From assembly GCF_025639805.1 (NCBI RefSeq), contig NZ_CP106735.1, positions 4,187,501-4,251,500 on the forward strand: DNA of 64,000 nt, given 5' to 3'. Positions 1 through 11,060 of this stretch are shown here, one piece after another; within the stretch, counting starts at the first letter, position 1; each line of letters opens with the position of its first letter. Both the position numbers and the translations under genes were made by a program. The stretch comes from Reichenbachiella carrageenanivorans (lineage in GTDB: Bacteria > Bacteroidota > Bacteroidia > Cytophagales > Cyclobacteriaceae). Below the pieces are notes generated by a model. It saw nothing but the letters and a program-made list of their open reading frames with translations. It was not told the origin of the DNA and searched no databases.

Positions 1-1053
1 GACTGACTTGCCGCCGGCATTAGGGCCAGAGATAAGCATTATTCTTTTTTCTCGCGACAGCGAAATATGAAGCGGAACAATCTTTTTTCCTTGTTCATTT
101 AGAGCTGCCTCTAGTATAGGATGTCTCGCTCGCTGCCAGTTGATCTTTTGACTTTTTGAAAGCTCAGGACAGGTACAATCGAAATCGATACCAAATTTGG
201 CTTTGGCTCGTATGAAATCGATAACACCGAGGATTTTTATACCTTTTCTCACTTCAGGCAAATGCCCCCTCAATTCATCCGTCAGTACGGTCAATATCCT
301 AACTATCTCCCTACGTTCAGCATACTGGAGCTCACGAATTTCGTTGTTGATCTCCAAGGCCTCTGCTGGTTCCATGTACACGGTTTGCCCTGTGGCTGAT
401 TCATCATGTACAAACCCCTTGACGTGTCGCTTGTGCTCTGCCAACACAGGGATCACCATTCTACCTTCTCTGATGGTCAGTGCTGGTGTTTCTGGGCAAT
501 AGCCATGCTTGCTGGCTTCTTTCAATATTTTATTAACGGCCGTCCTCGCTCGTATTTGGCTTTTGGATATGGCGCTACGAATAGACATCAGCTCACGACT
601 GGCATCATCCCTAAGCTGTCCTTTTTCGTCTATTTTTTTCTCTAGTTCTATATACAAAGAGTCGCCCAAATCAATATGCGACACGCGCTCGCTCAGCACG
701 GGATAATCTTCCTGATGATGTTCAAAAAATCGAAGCATTTTCAATAAAGTACCCAGTACCAATTTTACATCAAAAAACTCATCTTCGTCTAGGAAATTGC
801 CTGGCAATTCGGCCCGCTTGAGGCTAGGGGAAACATCTGTATAATTGGACTGAGGAAATGATGATCCACTGGAGAGAATCTTAATAAACTCACGGGTCTG
901 GTCCATCCACTCATTGATTTTGGACGTATGGGTTGTCAGCGTCAAACGATCCACATAGTCCTCACCTAATGTACTCAAGCACCGGTCTTTGATCAACTGC
1001 TTAATTTTGTCAAAACCTAATTTGACCTCAATATCTTTTGGATAAAAATTCAA
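1..1053 (-). CDS. mutS2: Endonuclease MutS2 / MutS-family ATPase, N-terminal part (runs off the window start)
   Basis: About 351 residues are visible; the C-terminal part lies outside the window. The visible end carries a Walker A motif, GPNAGGKS, at the window edge, preceded by the coiled clamp/lever region typical of MutS2 (motifs such as GRMVIPV and GFVHDESATGQTVYMEP). MutS2 is a cytoplasmic ATPase acting on branched DNA or collided ribosomes; it is not the mismatch sensor MutS1. I place the start at a TTG at 1053, giving MNFYPKDIEVKLGFDKIKQL. An in-frame TAA, the stop of the upstream gene, lies four codons before it, so no ATG is available. It follows the DUF4296 gene by 9 bp on the same strand, so the two are probably co-transcribed. 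Confidence 0.88.
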   Translation of the reverse strand, partial: MNFYPKDIEVKLGFDKIKQLIKDRCLSTLGEDYVDRLTLTTHTSKINEWMDQTREFIKILSSGSSFPQSNYTDVSPSLKRAELPGNFLDEDEFFDVKLVLGTLLKMLRFFEHHQEDYPVLSERVSHIDLGDSLYIELEKKIDEKGQLRDDASRELMSIRSAISKSQIRARTAVNKILKEASKHGYCPETPALTIREGRMVIPVLAEHKRHVKGFVHDESATGQTVYMEPAEALEINNEIRELQYAERREIVRILTVLTDELRGHLPEVRKGIKILGVIDFIRAKAKFGIDFDCTCPELSKSQKINWQRARHPILEAALNEQGKKIVPLHISLSREKRIMLISGPNAGGKSV

Positions 1054-1062
1054 GAATAATAA

Positions 1063-1659
1063 TTATTTTAATACTGAATCTCGTGTGATTGCTCGTGGCT
1101 TAATAGTCGCTTTTCTCTGCCTCAGTGTATCGCTGGCTATAGTCAATGAATCTCGTGGAACCAACAATGAATCAACTATAGCCAAAGAATCTTGTAGCAC
1201 AAACAGCGAATCTACAGCTAAAGAATCTAGTGATACTGACAAAGAGTCCTGCTCCATTGTCAAGGAGTCTCCCTCAACTGCCATCGAATCATTCTCTAGC
1301 TTCACCTGCATCAACTCCGAATCTTCCTGATAGCCGCGCTTCTGTATCACATTGAGACTGTCTACCACTATGGTGTAGATTTTGTCGAGCAAGATTGGAT
1401 TAGACAAGTAGTATTGATAGCTGACTTCATACTGAGGCTTGTCCACACCACGTTTTTCGAATAGTTCTCTTTCTAGTGTATTGTACACCGCATAGGCGGA
1501 GTCATTGGAAAGACGCAACTTATCCACCCTGGCTTCCAGTATGTGTATGTCTATTAGCAATTCGACCATAGTAGCTGAAGGAATAATCTCCTGCTGGTCT
1601 TTGGTAGAACTACAACTGAATCCCACGATAACATTTATTAACAAAAAATATTTTTTCAC
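1063..1659 (-). CDS. DUF4296 lipoprotein with a C-terminal Asp-Ser-Leu repeat tail
   Basis: This 198-residue protein has a lipoprotein signal (GFSCSS, Cys at about 16). The next ~90 residues match the DUF4296 pattern, found in Bacteroidetes lipoproteins of unknown function (METHODS: recognised from the 'LLIDIHILEARV' and 'Y..L...Y..SYQYYLSNP' signature). The last ~80 residues are a low-complexity tail in which DSL (or DSM/DTL) recurs about ten times, separated by 3-6 residues, followed by a basic end. It is probably anchored in the periplasmic face of a membrane. It lies directly upstream of mutS2 and is transcribed divergently from the DUF58 gene, with a 53-bp gap. No function can be assigned. 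Confidence 0.8.
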   Translation of the reverse strand: MKKYFLLINVIVGFSCSSTKDQQEIIPSATMVELLIDIHILEARVDKLRLSNDSAYAVYNTLERELFEKRGVDKPQYEVSYQYYLSNPILLDKIYTIVVDSLNVIQKRGYQEDSELMQVKLENDSMAVEGDSLTMEQDSLSVSLDSLAVDSLFVLQDSLAIVDSLLVPRDSLTIASDTLRQRKATIKPRAITRDSVLK

Positions 1660-1712
1660 AAACCCATAATATTAAGTAATGGCTTAATTTTAGCGCCTCA
1701 AAAGTACAATGA

Positions 1713-2591
1713 ATGAAGGACATCCTCAAGAAGCTTAGGAAATACGAGATCAGGATCAGGAAGGCTATAAATTCCCAGATGCAAGGCGACTTTCATTCGA
1801 TTTTCAAAGGCTCTGGTCTGGAATTCGACGATGTGCGCTCCTATCAATACGGGGATGATGTACGCTCCATCGACTGGAATGTTTCGGCTAAGGGGCACGG
1901 CACTTTTGTAAAAACCTTCAAAGAAGAAAAAGAACAAAACGTATTTTTCATCCTCGATGTCAGCGCCTCTCAAAAAATCGGTAAGGCAGGAAACCAGAAA
2001 CTAGACATCAGTAAAGAAATCTGCGCACTACTGTCTATCTCTGCCATCAAAGAAAATAGCCAAGTCGGTCTTATTTGTTTTTCAGATCAAAAAGAAAAAT
2101 ATGTAAAACCAGGCAAAGGACTCAAACATTCTTTCAACATCATTTCTAATATTTTTAATTTAGAACCTGAATCTAAGCAAACGAATTTGGCAAAAGCCAT
2201 CCAGTTTACACTGAATCTACTGAAACGGAAAAGTGTGGTCGTGCTTATTTCGGATTTTGTGGACGAAAACTACGAGCACAATCTAAAATCGCTGGCGAGA
2301 GCGCACGATTTGGTAGTGGTGCAAGTATCGGACAAACGAGAAACTACTTTCCCCAATCTGGGTATAGTACCGCTACACGACCAAGAAAGTGGTAAGACCG
2401 TATGGAAAAATACCTCCTCGGGATCGTTTAGAAAATTGCTAGACCAGACCTATGGCGAGAGGCAAAAAGAATTAGAACGATTTTGTCTACGAAACCAAGC
2501 CAACTACACCAATGTCCGTACGGATGAAGACTACGTACCTAAGCTGATCCGATTGTTTAAAGTGAGAAATAAAATGAGAAAAAGTGGGTAA
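1713..2591 (+). CDS. DUF58 domain protein (MoxR-associated, VWA-like)
   Basis: A 292-residue cytoplasmic protein with the DUF58 signature: GSGLEFDDVRSYQYGDDVR followed by IDWNVSAK, then a VWA-like region with the metal-site motif DVSAS and the strand VVVLISDFVD. DUF58 proteins belong to MoxR/Bat operons, where a MoxR AAA ATPase acts with VWA proteins, probably as chaperones or for envelope stress. No moxR gene lies upstream here: the preceding gene is divergent. The end overlaps the next gene by 8 bp, showing an operon with the two genes downstream. Confidence 0.85.
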   Translation: MKDILKKLRKYEIRIRKAINSQMQGDFHSIFKGSGLEFDDVRSYQYGDDVRSIDWNVSAKGHGTFVKTFKEEKEQNVFFILDVSASQKIGKAGNQKLDISKEICALLSISAIKENSQVGLICFSDQKEKYVKPGKGLKHSFNIISNIFNLEPESKQTNLAKAIQFTLNLLKRKSVVVLISDFVDENYEHNLKSLARAHDLVVVQVSDKRETTFPNLGIVPLHDQESGKTVWKNTSSGSFRKLLDQTYGERQKELERFCLRNQANYTNVRTDEDYVPKLIRLFKVRNKMRKSG

Positions 2592-3477
2592 AGGCATTTC
2601 GTTAGGCATATTATTCAGCTTTGTATTTTCGATCAATCATGCACAAGAAATTTCGCCTTTCGGCAAATTTCTAAAAGATAGCGTCATGATCGGCCAAGAG
2701 GTGCAGTACTCCCTATCGGTCAAGTACCCAATAGACTGGCAGGTGGTATTTCCAGATTCCACCCACAGCTACGCTCCTTTTGAGTTTTATAGCAAAACCT
2801 TCTTTCCTACCCGCACCGACAGCACACACGCATATGATAGTGCCGTATATACTCTGTCTACATTCGAAATCGATCTCGTACAGCAGCTTCAGGTGCCAGT
2901 CTACTTGCTCAATGGCAACGACAGTACCGTAATCTTGGCCAACCCCGATTCTATCTTCCTCAAAGAACTCGTAACGATGGTACCAGACTCATTACAGTTT
3001 AAAGAAAATGTGACTTTTCAAGCGGTGAGCTATACCTTCAACTACCCTTACTTCCTGATTGGACTAGGCATACTGTTGATATTGGCACTTGGCCTATTTT
3101 TCTTCTTTGGAAAAAGCATACGAGCCAAAATCAAGCGCTATCGCATGCGCAAAGCTTATGAAAAATTCTCTTTGGAATTTGAAAGAGGCATTATCAAAAT
3201 CAAACAAAAACAAAACAACACCCAACTCATCGAAGAAATTCTGGTCATTTGGAAAAAGTATATGGAGAAGCTGGAAGATCGACCATTCACCAAGTATACC
3301 TCCAAGGAAATATTGAAAGTAGGGTTTGAAAAAGAACTAAAAGACGTGCTCCAAACGATCGACCGAGCAATCTATGGCGCCATTAGCCATGAAGAAATGC
3401 ATAAAAACTTCGAAGCACTAGAAGATTTTACATTGGAAAGATATCGCACGAAAACTAAAGAGGTAAGCCATGGGTGA
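2584..3477 (+). CDS. Bat-operon membrane protein of unknown function
   Basis: A 297-residue protein starting at a GTG that overlaps the DUF58 stop by 8 bp and ending 8 bp into batA, so it is translationally coupled on both sides. It has a signal peptide (residues 1-20), a periplasmic beta-rich domain of ~130 residues, one membrane segment near residues 156-178 (FLIGLGILLILALGLFFFF), and a charged cytoplasmic tail of ~115 residues. In Bacteroidetes the gene between DUF58 and batA usually encodes such a single-span protein. It has no catalytic motif that I recognise; a role in the Bat membrane complex is inferred from position only. Confidence 0.75.
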   Translation: MGKGISLGILFSFVFSINHAQEISPFGKFLKDSVMIGQEVQYSLSVKYPIDWQVVFPDSTHSYAPFEFYSKTFFPTRTDSTHAYDSAVYTLSTFEIDLVQQLQVPVYLLNGNDSTVILANPDSIFLKELVTMVPDSLQFKENVTFQAVSYTFNYPYFLIGLGILLILALGLFFFFGKSIRAKIKRYRMRKAYEKFSLEFERGIIKIKQKQNNTQLIEEILVIWKKYMEKLEDRPFTKYTSKEILKVGFEKELKDVLQTIDRAIYGAISHEEMHKNFEALEDFTLERYRTKTKEVSHG

Positions 3478-4522
3478 GGAACAAAACAGCGGAGCTAATT
3501 GGTATGCATTGGATTGGTTCAAACCATCCACGTTCGAGAATTTTCAATGGGACAATGTAATTTTTCTTTATGCTTTTGCATTGATTCCACTATTCATCCT
3601 CATCTGGTGGCTATGGAGTCTGAGCAAGAAGAAAAATTTGGCCATCGCTTTGGTCAGAAAAGATATCAAATGGAGTCCGTCGGCACTACTCAGACACCTC
3701 CCTAATCTCATTTTTTTAATTTTCGTCTCTCTATTGGTTATTGCGCTGGCTCGCCCACAGAAAACCAACGAAAAAGTAGAACAATGGACGGAAGGGATCG
3801 ACATCATGCTGGTGATAGACATCTCAGAATCGATGCAAATTGAAGATTTCAAACCCAATAGACTCGAAGCCGCCAAAGACGTGGCACGCAATTTTATCGC
3901 GGGTAGATTTCAAGACCGTATCGGCCTGGTCGTTTTCTCTGGAGAGGCGTACTCTAGGTCACCACTTACCTCGGATTACGAACTATTAGGCGAGTACATC
4001 GATGGCATTTCGTTTGACCTGATCGAAAAAGGTGGAACGGCCATTGGGAGTGCGCTGGCCGTAGCAACCAATCGTATGCGCGAATCCGATTCCAAATCGG
4101 AGGTAATGATCCTTCTCAGTGATGGAGACAATACCGCAGGGAATATAGATCCTGTAACGGCTGCAGAGCTTGCTAGTGCGTATAACATCAAAATATACAC
4201 CATCGCCATAGGCAAAGAAGGCAAAGTCCCTTTCGGCAAAGACTTTTTTGGCCGAACCAGATATGTGGAAAATACCCTGGACGAAACCACTCTGCGCAAG
4301 ATCGCGGAGATAGGTCATGGCAAGTTCTACAGAGTATCTGACAACCAAGCCCTAGAAAGTGTATTCGAGCTGATCGACAAGTATGAAAAGGCAGAAATTA
4401 AAGAAAACAGGTTTCGAGACACCACTGATTTCTATCCCATTTATTTAAAATGGGCCATTGTTATGTTATTGTTTTGGATGATGCTCAAATCGACCTTTGT
4501 GAGCAACGTACTACAAGACTAG
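3470..4522 (+). CDS. batA: BatA-like VWA-domain membrane protein
   Basis: A 350-residue protein with membrane segments near residues 25-47 and 80-97, a von Willebrand A domain between about 115 and 300, and a C-terminal membrane segment near 322-340. The metal-ion-dependent adhesion site is seen as DISESM, with a downstream Thr (KGGTAIG) and LLSDGDNTAG. This is the architecture of BatA, an inner-membrane protein linked to aerotolerance and envelope stress in Bacteroidetes. It overlaps the preceding gene by 8 bp. Its stop codon overlaps that of the convergent histidine kinase by 3 bp. The usual batB, batC and batD genes do not follow, so the operon is abbreviated here. Confidence 0.87.
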   Translation: MGEEQNSGANWYALDWFKPSTFENFQWDNVIFLYAFALIPLFILIWWLWSLSKKKNLAIALVRKDIKWSPSALLRHLPNLIFLIFVSLLVIALARPQKTNEKVEQWTEGIDIMLVIDISESMQIEDFKPNRLEAAKDVARNFIAGRFQDRIGLVVFSGEAYSRSPLTSDYELLGEYIDGISFDLIEKGGTAIGSALAVATNRMRESDSKSEVMILLSDGDNTAGNIDPVTAAELASAYNIKIYTIAIGKEGKVPFGKDFFGRTRYVENTLDETTLRKIAEIGHGKFYRVSDNQALESVFELIDKYEKAEIKENRFRDTTDFYPIYLKWAIVMLLFWMMLKSTFVSNVLQD

Positions 4523-6489
4523 TCTGTATCAGTAGGGAGAAAAACTGAAAATTTAGTCCCCTCTCCTGGTTTGCTTTTAATTTTAATATGACCATTAGAC
4601 TTCTCCACAAACTCTTTGACCATATTGAGGCCTAAGCCACTCCCTTTTTCATTGACTGTTCCTCTGGTGGATTCATAGATCTGCTCTGAGAGGAGCTGAG
4701 CGACCTGATCTTTGGTCATTCCTACACCTTCATCCCTAATTTTCAACCCAACCATCGCTCCTTTTTTTCCTTTTGGTTCTATTTCAACCACACGAATGCT
4801 AATTTCTCCTCCCCGTTCAGAAAATTTTATTGCGTTTGATATCACATTCCGACAAATGAATGAAAAAGCTTTCTGATCCACCCTAGCTGAGATATAGGGT
4901 AAAATATCCGAATCCACTTCAATTTTCTTGAATTGGATTTGTGTCCTAAAAAGATCTAGAGTTTCCTTCACCACTTCACCAATCAAAACATTAGTCGGCT
5001 TAAGCTCGATCCCTCTTTGGTGTGCCAAAGACCATGCAATCAAGTCATCCGTCAGCTGCACAACGGAAGATGCCGACTCACTCAAACCTGATAAAAATTT
5101 TGAGCGCTCCGACTTGTCTAAATCCAACCCTTGATCAAGCATTTGTACCATCATTTGAATATTAGCCAGTGGCGACTTAATATCATGAGCGATGAAACCA
5201 AACAGTTTGTCTTTCGCTTGATTGGATTGATCCAACAATACTTTATTTTTATATAGCCTAACAAACAGGTAAAGCGTAATAATCAAAAAAAAGATCAACA
5301 CTCCTCCTGCTAGATATTGAAACTTGATAACTGACTGTTTTGAAGCCAACTCAAGCTCTTTTATCTGATTTTCTTTTTGCAGGAATAAATTCTCTTGCTC
5401 TTTTTTTTCAAATTCATATTTACTCATGATGTTCATGAGCTTTTCGTTTTGATTAATGATGTTGAATGAATCCTGAGCAATCGCATAATCCTGATGCACC
5501 TGATAGGCTTCATAATATTTACCTTCAGTAGCAAAGCAGGCAGAAATAAGTGCCAACACCCTCGGTTTTTCTCTTAATTCGCCTGTCAGCGCTATGAGTT
5601 CAAGGCTTTTGTTATATCGCTCATGTGCCTGTTTATAATTTCTAAGCCCCACCCAACTCTCCCCAATGCAGGAGTTCGTAAAGATTAAACCTGAGTTAAA
5701 ATTATGCCTTAGCAAAATATCCTCTGATATGGATAAATATTCTAAAGCCTGTTTGTAATCATTCATCCGCAAGTAAGCTTCAGCCAAATTGCCATAAGTA
5801 ATTCCAGCATCCAACTCGTTCTTTATTTTAAGATTGATTGCTAATGAACTATTGTAATATTTGATCGCTTGCATCATATCGTTTTCAAAATATTTGATTA
5901 CGCCATGATATTCTAATGAGCTAGCCATACCCGCAGAATCCATACTCGCCATAGCTATGGCTAAAGTTTCTTCATAAATCTCCTTCGCTTTTGAGATTTC
6001 TCCTGTGCTCAGATAAATACCCCCTAGAATGTTAGATGCCTCTACGATCTGAACGGTATCTGCCAATGATTTAAACAGGTCTATACTGGAGAGCACTTTT
6101 TCAATAGACGCTACATTGTCTCCATATCTCCAAAGGATATGCGACTGCCCCATGAGTGCCGTTGCTTTTTCTTTATAGTACTGATGCTCACCTGCAACCT
6201 GAAGTACGAGACCAAACTGCTTATCGGCTTTAATAAAAAAGCCCTGTTTATAATATATCCCCCCGATAAGGTTGTGTAGATTTAAATAGACCTGTAGTGA
6301 ACTATCCTGTTCATCAAACCTCAAAGCCTGCTCATAATATTGTACTGCATGCTCATAATCCAGCACATTGGCACAGGAATCACCCTTTGATTTATATAAA
6401 TCACTGGATGCCATAACTGATGATGTAAAAACAGGCCCACTGAATAATAGACCAAGAATTGCCCCTAAATAGAAATGATGTATCCTCAA
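4519..6489 (-). CDS. TPR-repeat sensor histidine kinase
   Basis: A 656-residue protein: signal sequence, roughly residues 30-350 of tetratricopeptide repeats predicted to lie in the periplasm, a short coiled coil, one membrane segment near 395-417 (FLIITLYLFV), then a HisKA domain with the phospho-accepting His435 in FIAHDIKSPLANI, and a HATPase with the boxes NVISNAIKF, DEGVGM and GSGLGL. The family relays signals to a separate response regulator, but none is encoded next to it, so this is an orphan kinase. The start is a TTG at 6489, chosen because it supplies the N-region of the signal peptide. The stop overlaps that of batA by 3 bp, and no terminator separates the convergent genes. Confidence 0.85.
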   Translation of the reverse strand: MRIHHFYLGAILGLLFSGPVFTSSVMASSDLYKSKGDSCANVLDYEHAVQYYEQALRFDEQDSSLQVYLNLHNLIGGIYYKQGFFIKADKQFGLVLQVAGEHQYYKEKATALMGQSHILWRYGDNVASIEKVLSSIDLFKSLADTVQIVEASNILGGIYLSTGEISKAKEIYEETLAIAMASMDSAGMASSLEYHGVIKYFENDMMQAIKYYNSSLAINLKIKNELDAGITYGNLAEAYLRMNDYKQALEYLSISEDILLRHNFNSGLIFTNSCIGESWVGLRNYKQAHERYNKSLELIALTGELREKPRVLALISACFATEGKYYEAYQVHQDYAIAQDSFNIINQNEKLMNIMSKYEFEKKEQENLFLQKENQIKELELASKQSVIKFQYLAGGVLIFFLIITLYLFVRLYKNKVLLDQSNQAKDKLFGFIAHDIKSPLANIQMMVQMLDQGLDLDKSERSKFLSGLSESASSVVQLTDDLIAWSLAHQRGIELKPTNVLIGEVVKETLDLFRTQIQFKKIEVDSDILPYISARVDQKAFSFICRNVISNAIKFSERGGEISIRVVEIEPKGKKGAMVGLKIRDEGVGMTKDQVAQLLSEQIYESTRGTVNEKGSGLGLNMVKEFVEKSNGHIKIKSKPGEGTKFSVFLPTDTD

Positions 6490-6593
6490 ACCTTCTTCTC
6501 TTATTTAATACCGACGAGAAAATACTAATAATTGTGGAATTAATGGGACTTAAGACTCAACTCTTTAAAATAAGAGAAATTTATTTTGTGCTA

Positions 6594-7730
6594 TTATTTA
6601 TAATTTTCCCACCAGTGTGCACCCCGAACCTCAGAAGGGATGATTAGCATCTCCCCAACGTTGGGCGTATGAGTAGGTAGGTTGTGTTCAGCTGCAGCTT
6701 TCAAAAAACGCTGCACAGGCTCCTTCCATGGGTGAAAAGCCAGATTAAACTTTCCCCAATGGATAGGCATGGCGATTTCAGCTTTTACATCTACCGCTGC
6801 CTGCACAGACTCCTCAGGCTGCATATGTATATCTCCCCAGTCTTCCTTATTGTAAGCACCGCATTCTATCAGTACAAAGTCGAAAGGACCAAACTTCTCT
6901 CCGATGGTCTTGAAACCATCAAAATATCCTGAGTCTCCACTAAAATAGATTTTTTGTGTACTGCCTTCTATTACCCAAGACCCCCAAAGAGTACTCATTT
7001 TATCAGACAAGCCTCGTCCTGAGAAATGCTGAGTAGGTGCAAAAGTGAGCCTTACCTGATCGCTCAAAGTAGCATGCTCCCACCAATCGAAAGTCTGAAT
7101 TTGCTCAGCAGGTATACCCCAAGCCTCCAAATGACCCGCCACTCCCAAGGGTACAAAAAATTTGGTTACACGATCTTTCAAAGCCAAAATGGTAGGATAG
7201 TCTAAATGATCGTAATGATCGTGCGAAATAATCACCAAATCCACTTCTGGCAAACGATCTACCGACATGTAATTAGTATAATCAAACTTCTTAGGCCCTA
7301 TAAACGAAAACATAGACGCTCGCTCACCAAATACAGGATCAGCCAAGATAGTCTTGCCATCAATTTTGAAAATTGCTGAAGAATGTCCAAACCAACTTAC
7401 CATCAATTCGTCTTCGTTGCGTTGCTGCCAAGTGGCTTTATCGAAAGAGACCGTTTCTATTTGCTCTTGTGGTTCGCGAGGTTTAGTATTCACCATCATC
7501 TTGCCCATGATTTCAAAGGATTTGGACAACGGAAAGTTTGTTTCGATGTCTGCCAAATTCACAAACACATCATCTTCATAATACTTGGAAGTTTTCATTT
7601 TCTCTAAGCGCTGGCCTGTAGACTTACCTCCGATCTGTGGTGCCGTTTTGAAAAACGTAATAACCAGTACTACTATGGCGATAATAGCCAACACGATAGT
7701 CAATAACGTCATTTTAAGTATTTTAAGCAT
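6594..7730 (-). CDS. MBL-fold metal-dependent hydrolase (NAPE-PLD/UlaG-like)
   Basis: A 378-residue protein with an N-terminal hydrophobic segment (residues 7-27), so it is membrane-anchored or exported. The metallo-beta-lactamase fold is shown by the metal motif SHDHYDHLDY, by WFGHSSAIFKIDGKTILADP, by FSGDSGYFDGF and by the C-terminal His in AMPIHWGKF. This combination is typical of the NAPE-hydrolysing phospholipase D-like branch of MBL hydrolases; the true substrate cannot be read from sequence. It follows murB by 12 bp on the same strand and is probably co-transcribed with it. Confidence 0.83.
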   Translation of the reverse strand: MLKILKMTLLTIVLAIIAIVVLVITFFKTAPQIGGKSTGQRLEKMKTSKYYEDDVFVNLADIETNFPLSKSFEIMGKMMVNTKPREPQEQIETVSFDKATWQQRNEDELMVSWFGHSSAIFKIDGKTILADPVFGERASMFSFIGPKKFDYTNYMSVDRLPEVDLVIISHDHYDHLDYPTILALKDRVTKFFVPLGVAGHLEAWGIPAEQIQTFDWWEHATLSDQVRLTFAPTQHFSGRGLSDKMSTLWGSWVIEGSTQKIYFSGDSGYFDGFKTIGEKFGPFDFVLIECGAYNKEDWGDIHMQPEESVQAAVDVKAEIAMPIHWGKFNLAFHPWKEPVQRFLKAAAEHNLPTHTPNVGEMLIIPSEVRGAHWWENYK

Positions 7731-7742
7731 GGGGATTTAATA

Positions 7743-8762
7743 TTAGAGCATGTTTACCTCAGGGGTAATATCTATCTCAAATTTATCTTGTACGGATTTT
7801 CTGATCTTCATGGCCAATGCTTTGATATCTTTTCCACTTCCGCCTCCATGGTTCACTAAAACAAGTGCTTGATTTTCATGTACACCGATAGCACCAAACC
7901 GGCTACCTTTCCACCCACATTTCTCTATCAACCATCCCGCAGGCACTTTCACTTGTCCATCAGGTTGTGGATAATTAGGCATCTCTGGATAAATCGCTCG
8001 CAGCTGTTTAAACTGTCTATTAGAGACTACAGGGTTCTTAAAAAAGCTTCCTGCATTTCCTATTTCTGCGGGATTGGGTAGTTTGGATTGTCTAATCTCA
8101 ATCACAGCATCGCTCACCTGCTTGATGGTAGGGTTTGTAATTCCTTTTCCTGACAATACATCTCCTATCGCTCCATAGCTGGTATTGAGCTGGTGTACTT
8201 TGGTCAATTTCAACACCACTGACGTAATAAAATATTTACCTTTCAGGTCTTTCTTAAATACACTTTCGCGATAGCCAAACTGACAATCAGCCTTGCTGAA
8301 TTTTTTCACCTCAAAGGTAGTCAGGTGGATTGCTTCTAAAGATTCGAAAACTTCTTTAATTTCTATACCATAAGCGCCTATATTTTGCATAGGTGCCGCT
8401 CCCACTGTACCTGGGATAAGCGATAGATTTTCTACTCCTCCCCACCCTTGAGTTATACAATACAACACCAACTGATGCCAAACCTCTCCTGCTCCAGATC
8501 GTACCCAAACGTATTCTTCATCTTCTTTGATTTTTTCGATCCCCATGAGTCGATTCACTATGACCAATGGATAACTCGGCTGAGTAAACAAAACATTAGA
8601 ACCACCACCCAAAATAACAGGAGTCAATCTCTCTTGATCCGCCCACACCATAGATTCTTTAATTTCCTGATTATTAGACACTTCAATCATAAAATCTGCG
8701 ACAGCATCGATTCCGAAAGTGTTGAATTTGCTAAGAGGAGCTTCCTTTAAAAATTGAGGCAT
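7743..8762 (-). CDS. murB: UDP-N-acetylenolpyruvoylglucosamine reductase
   Basis: MurB reduces UDP-GlcNAc-enolpyruvate to UDP-MurNAc in peptidoglycan synthesis, using FAD and NADPH in the cytoplasm. The 339-residue protein has NTFGIDA near the start, the FAD-binding GGGSNVLF and SLIPGTVGAAPMQNIGAYG, the active-site region FGYRESVFK, the catalytic Ser in NAGSFFKNP, and a C-terminal Glu in GVHENQALVLVN. The length and the long inserted loop fit type I MurB. It is transcribed divergently from gyrB across a 250-bp region. Confidence 0.95.
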   Translation of the reverse strand: MPQFLKEAPLSKFNTFGIDAVADFMIEVSNNQEIKESMVWADQERLTPVILGGGSNVLFTQPSYPLVIVNRLMGIEKIKEDEEYVWVRSGAGEVWHQLVLYCITQGWGGVENLSLIPGTVGAAPMQNIGAYGIEIKEVFESLEAIHLTTFEVKKFSKADCQFGYRESVFKKDLKGKYFITSVVLKLTKVHQLNTSYGAIGDVLSGKGITNPTIKQVSDAVIEIRQSKLPNPAEIGNAGSFFKNPVVSNRQFKQLRAIYPEMPNYPQPDGQVKVPAGWLIEKCGWKGSRFGAIGVHENQALVLVNHGGGSGKDIKALAMKIRKSVQDKFEIDITPEVNML

Positions 8763-8816
8763 AAGGGATTGAGATTACAGGATTTTTTTATTCGCTTTCG
8801 CAATTTACCCAACCGT

Positions 8817-8824
8817 CAAAATTA
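8817..8824 (-). promoter_or_regulatory. Putative -7 box for murB
   Basis: Read on the minus strand this is TAATTTTG, an exact match to the Bacteroidetes -7 consensus TAnnTTTG, 55 bp before the murB start. No clear -33 TTG is seen at the right distance, so it is moderate support only. Confidence 0.3.
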
Positions 8825-8862
8825 TCTCAGTGATTATGATAAAAATGTTAAAAAAACGACCG

Positions 8863-8890
8863 TTTGGGGAGTCATATTTTTGTATTTTTG
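8863..8890 (+). promoter_or_regulatory. Putative gyrB promoter (-33 TTTG, -7 TATTTTTG)
   Basis: TTTG at 8863-8866 is followed 16 nt later by TATTTTTG at 8883-8890; a second, overlapping-phase TATTTTTG lies at 8875-8882. This fits the Bacteroidetes TTG/TAnnTTTG promoter. It leaves an untranslated leader of about 115 nt before gyrB, which contains a small hairpin (ATCCTT 8915-8920 with AAGGAT 8924-8929). Confidence 0.4.
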
Positions 8891-9003
8891 GCAGATTTTA
8901 TTCGGGTAATTCATATCCTTATCAAGGATCATGTCTCGGCGGCTTCTAGGCAGCCTTTTATTGAACTAAATGTAGTGCCCTAAACCTGATGAAAGACAAT
9001 TAA

Positions 9004-10971
<1,968 letters not shown>

Positions 10972-10992
10972 TCCTCAATAAGTACAAAACTT

Positions 10993-11042
10993 AAATCGGC
11001 TACCTCAATCATCTTAACAAAGACAACTGAAGTAGCCGATTT
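10993..11042. terminator. Bidirectional Rho-independent terminator between gyrB and the DUF423 gene
   Basis: AAATCGGCTAC (10993-11003) pairs with GTAGCCGATTT (11032-11042), with a further partly paired inner stem. A T-run follows on the plus strand and an A-run precedes it, so it can serve both gyrB and the convergent DUF423 operon. Confidence 0.8.
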
Positions 11043-11060
11043 TTTTATAGTCTACCAGAC

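Noticed and set aside
1085..1330. 81-residue plus-strand ORF with repeated KES/NES units
   Set aside because: It is the mirror reading of the Asp-Ser-Leu repeat tail of the DUF4296 gene on the minus strand.
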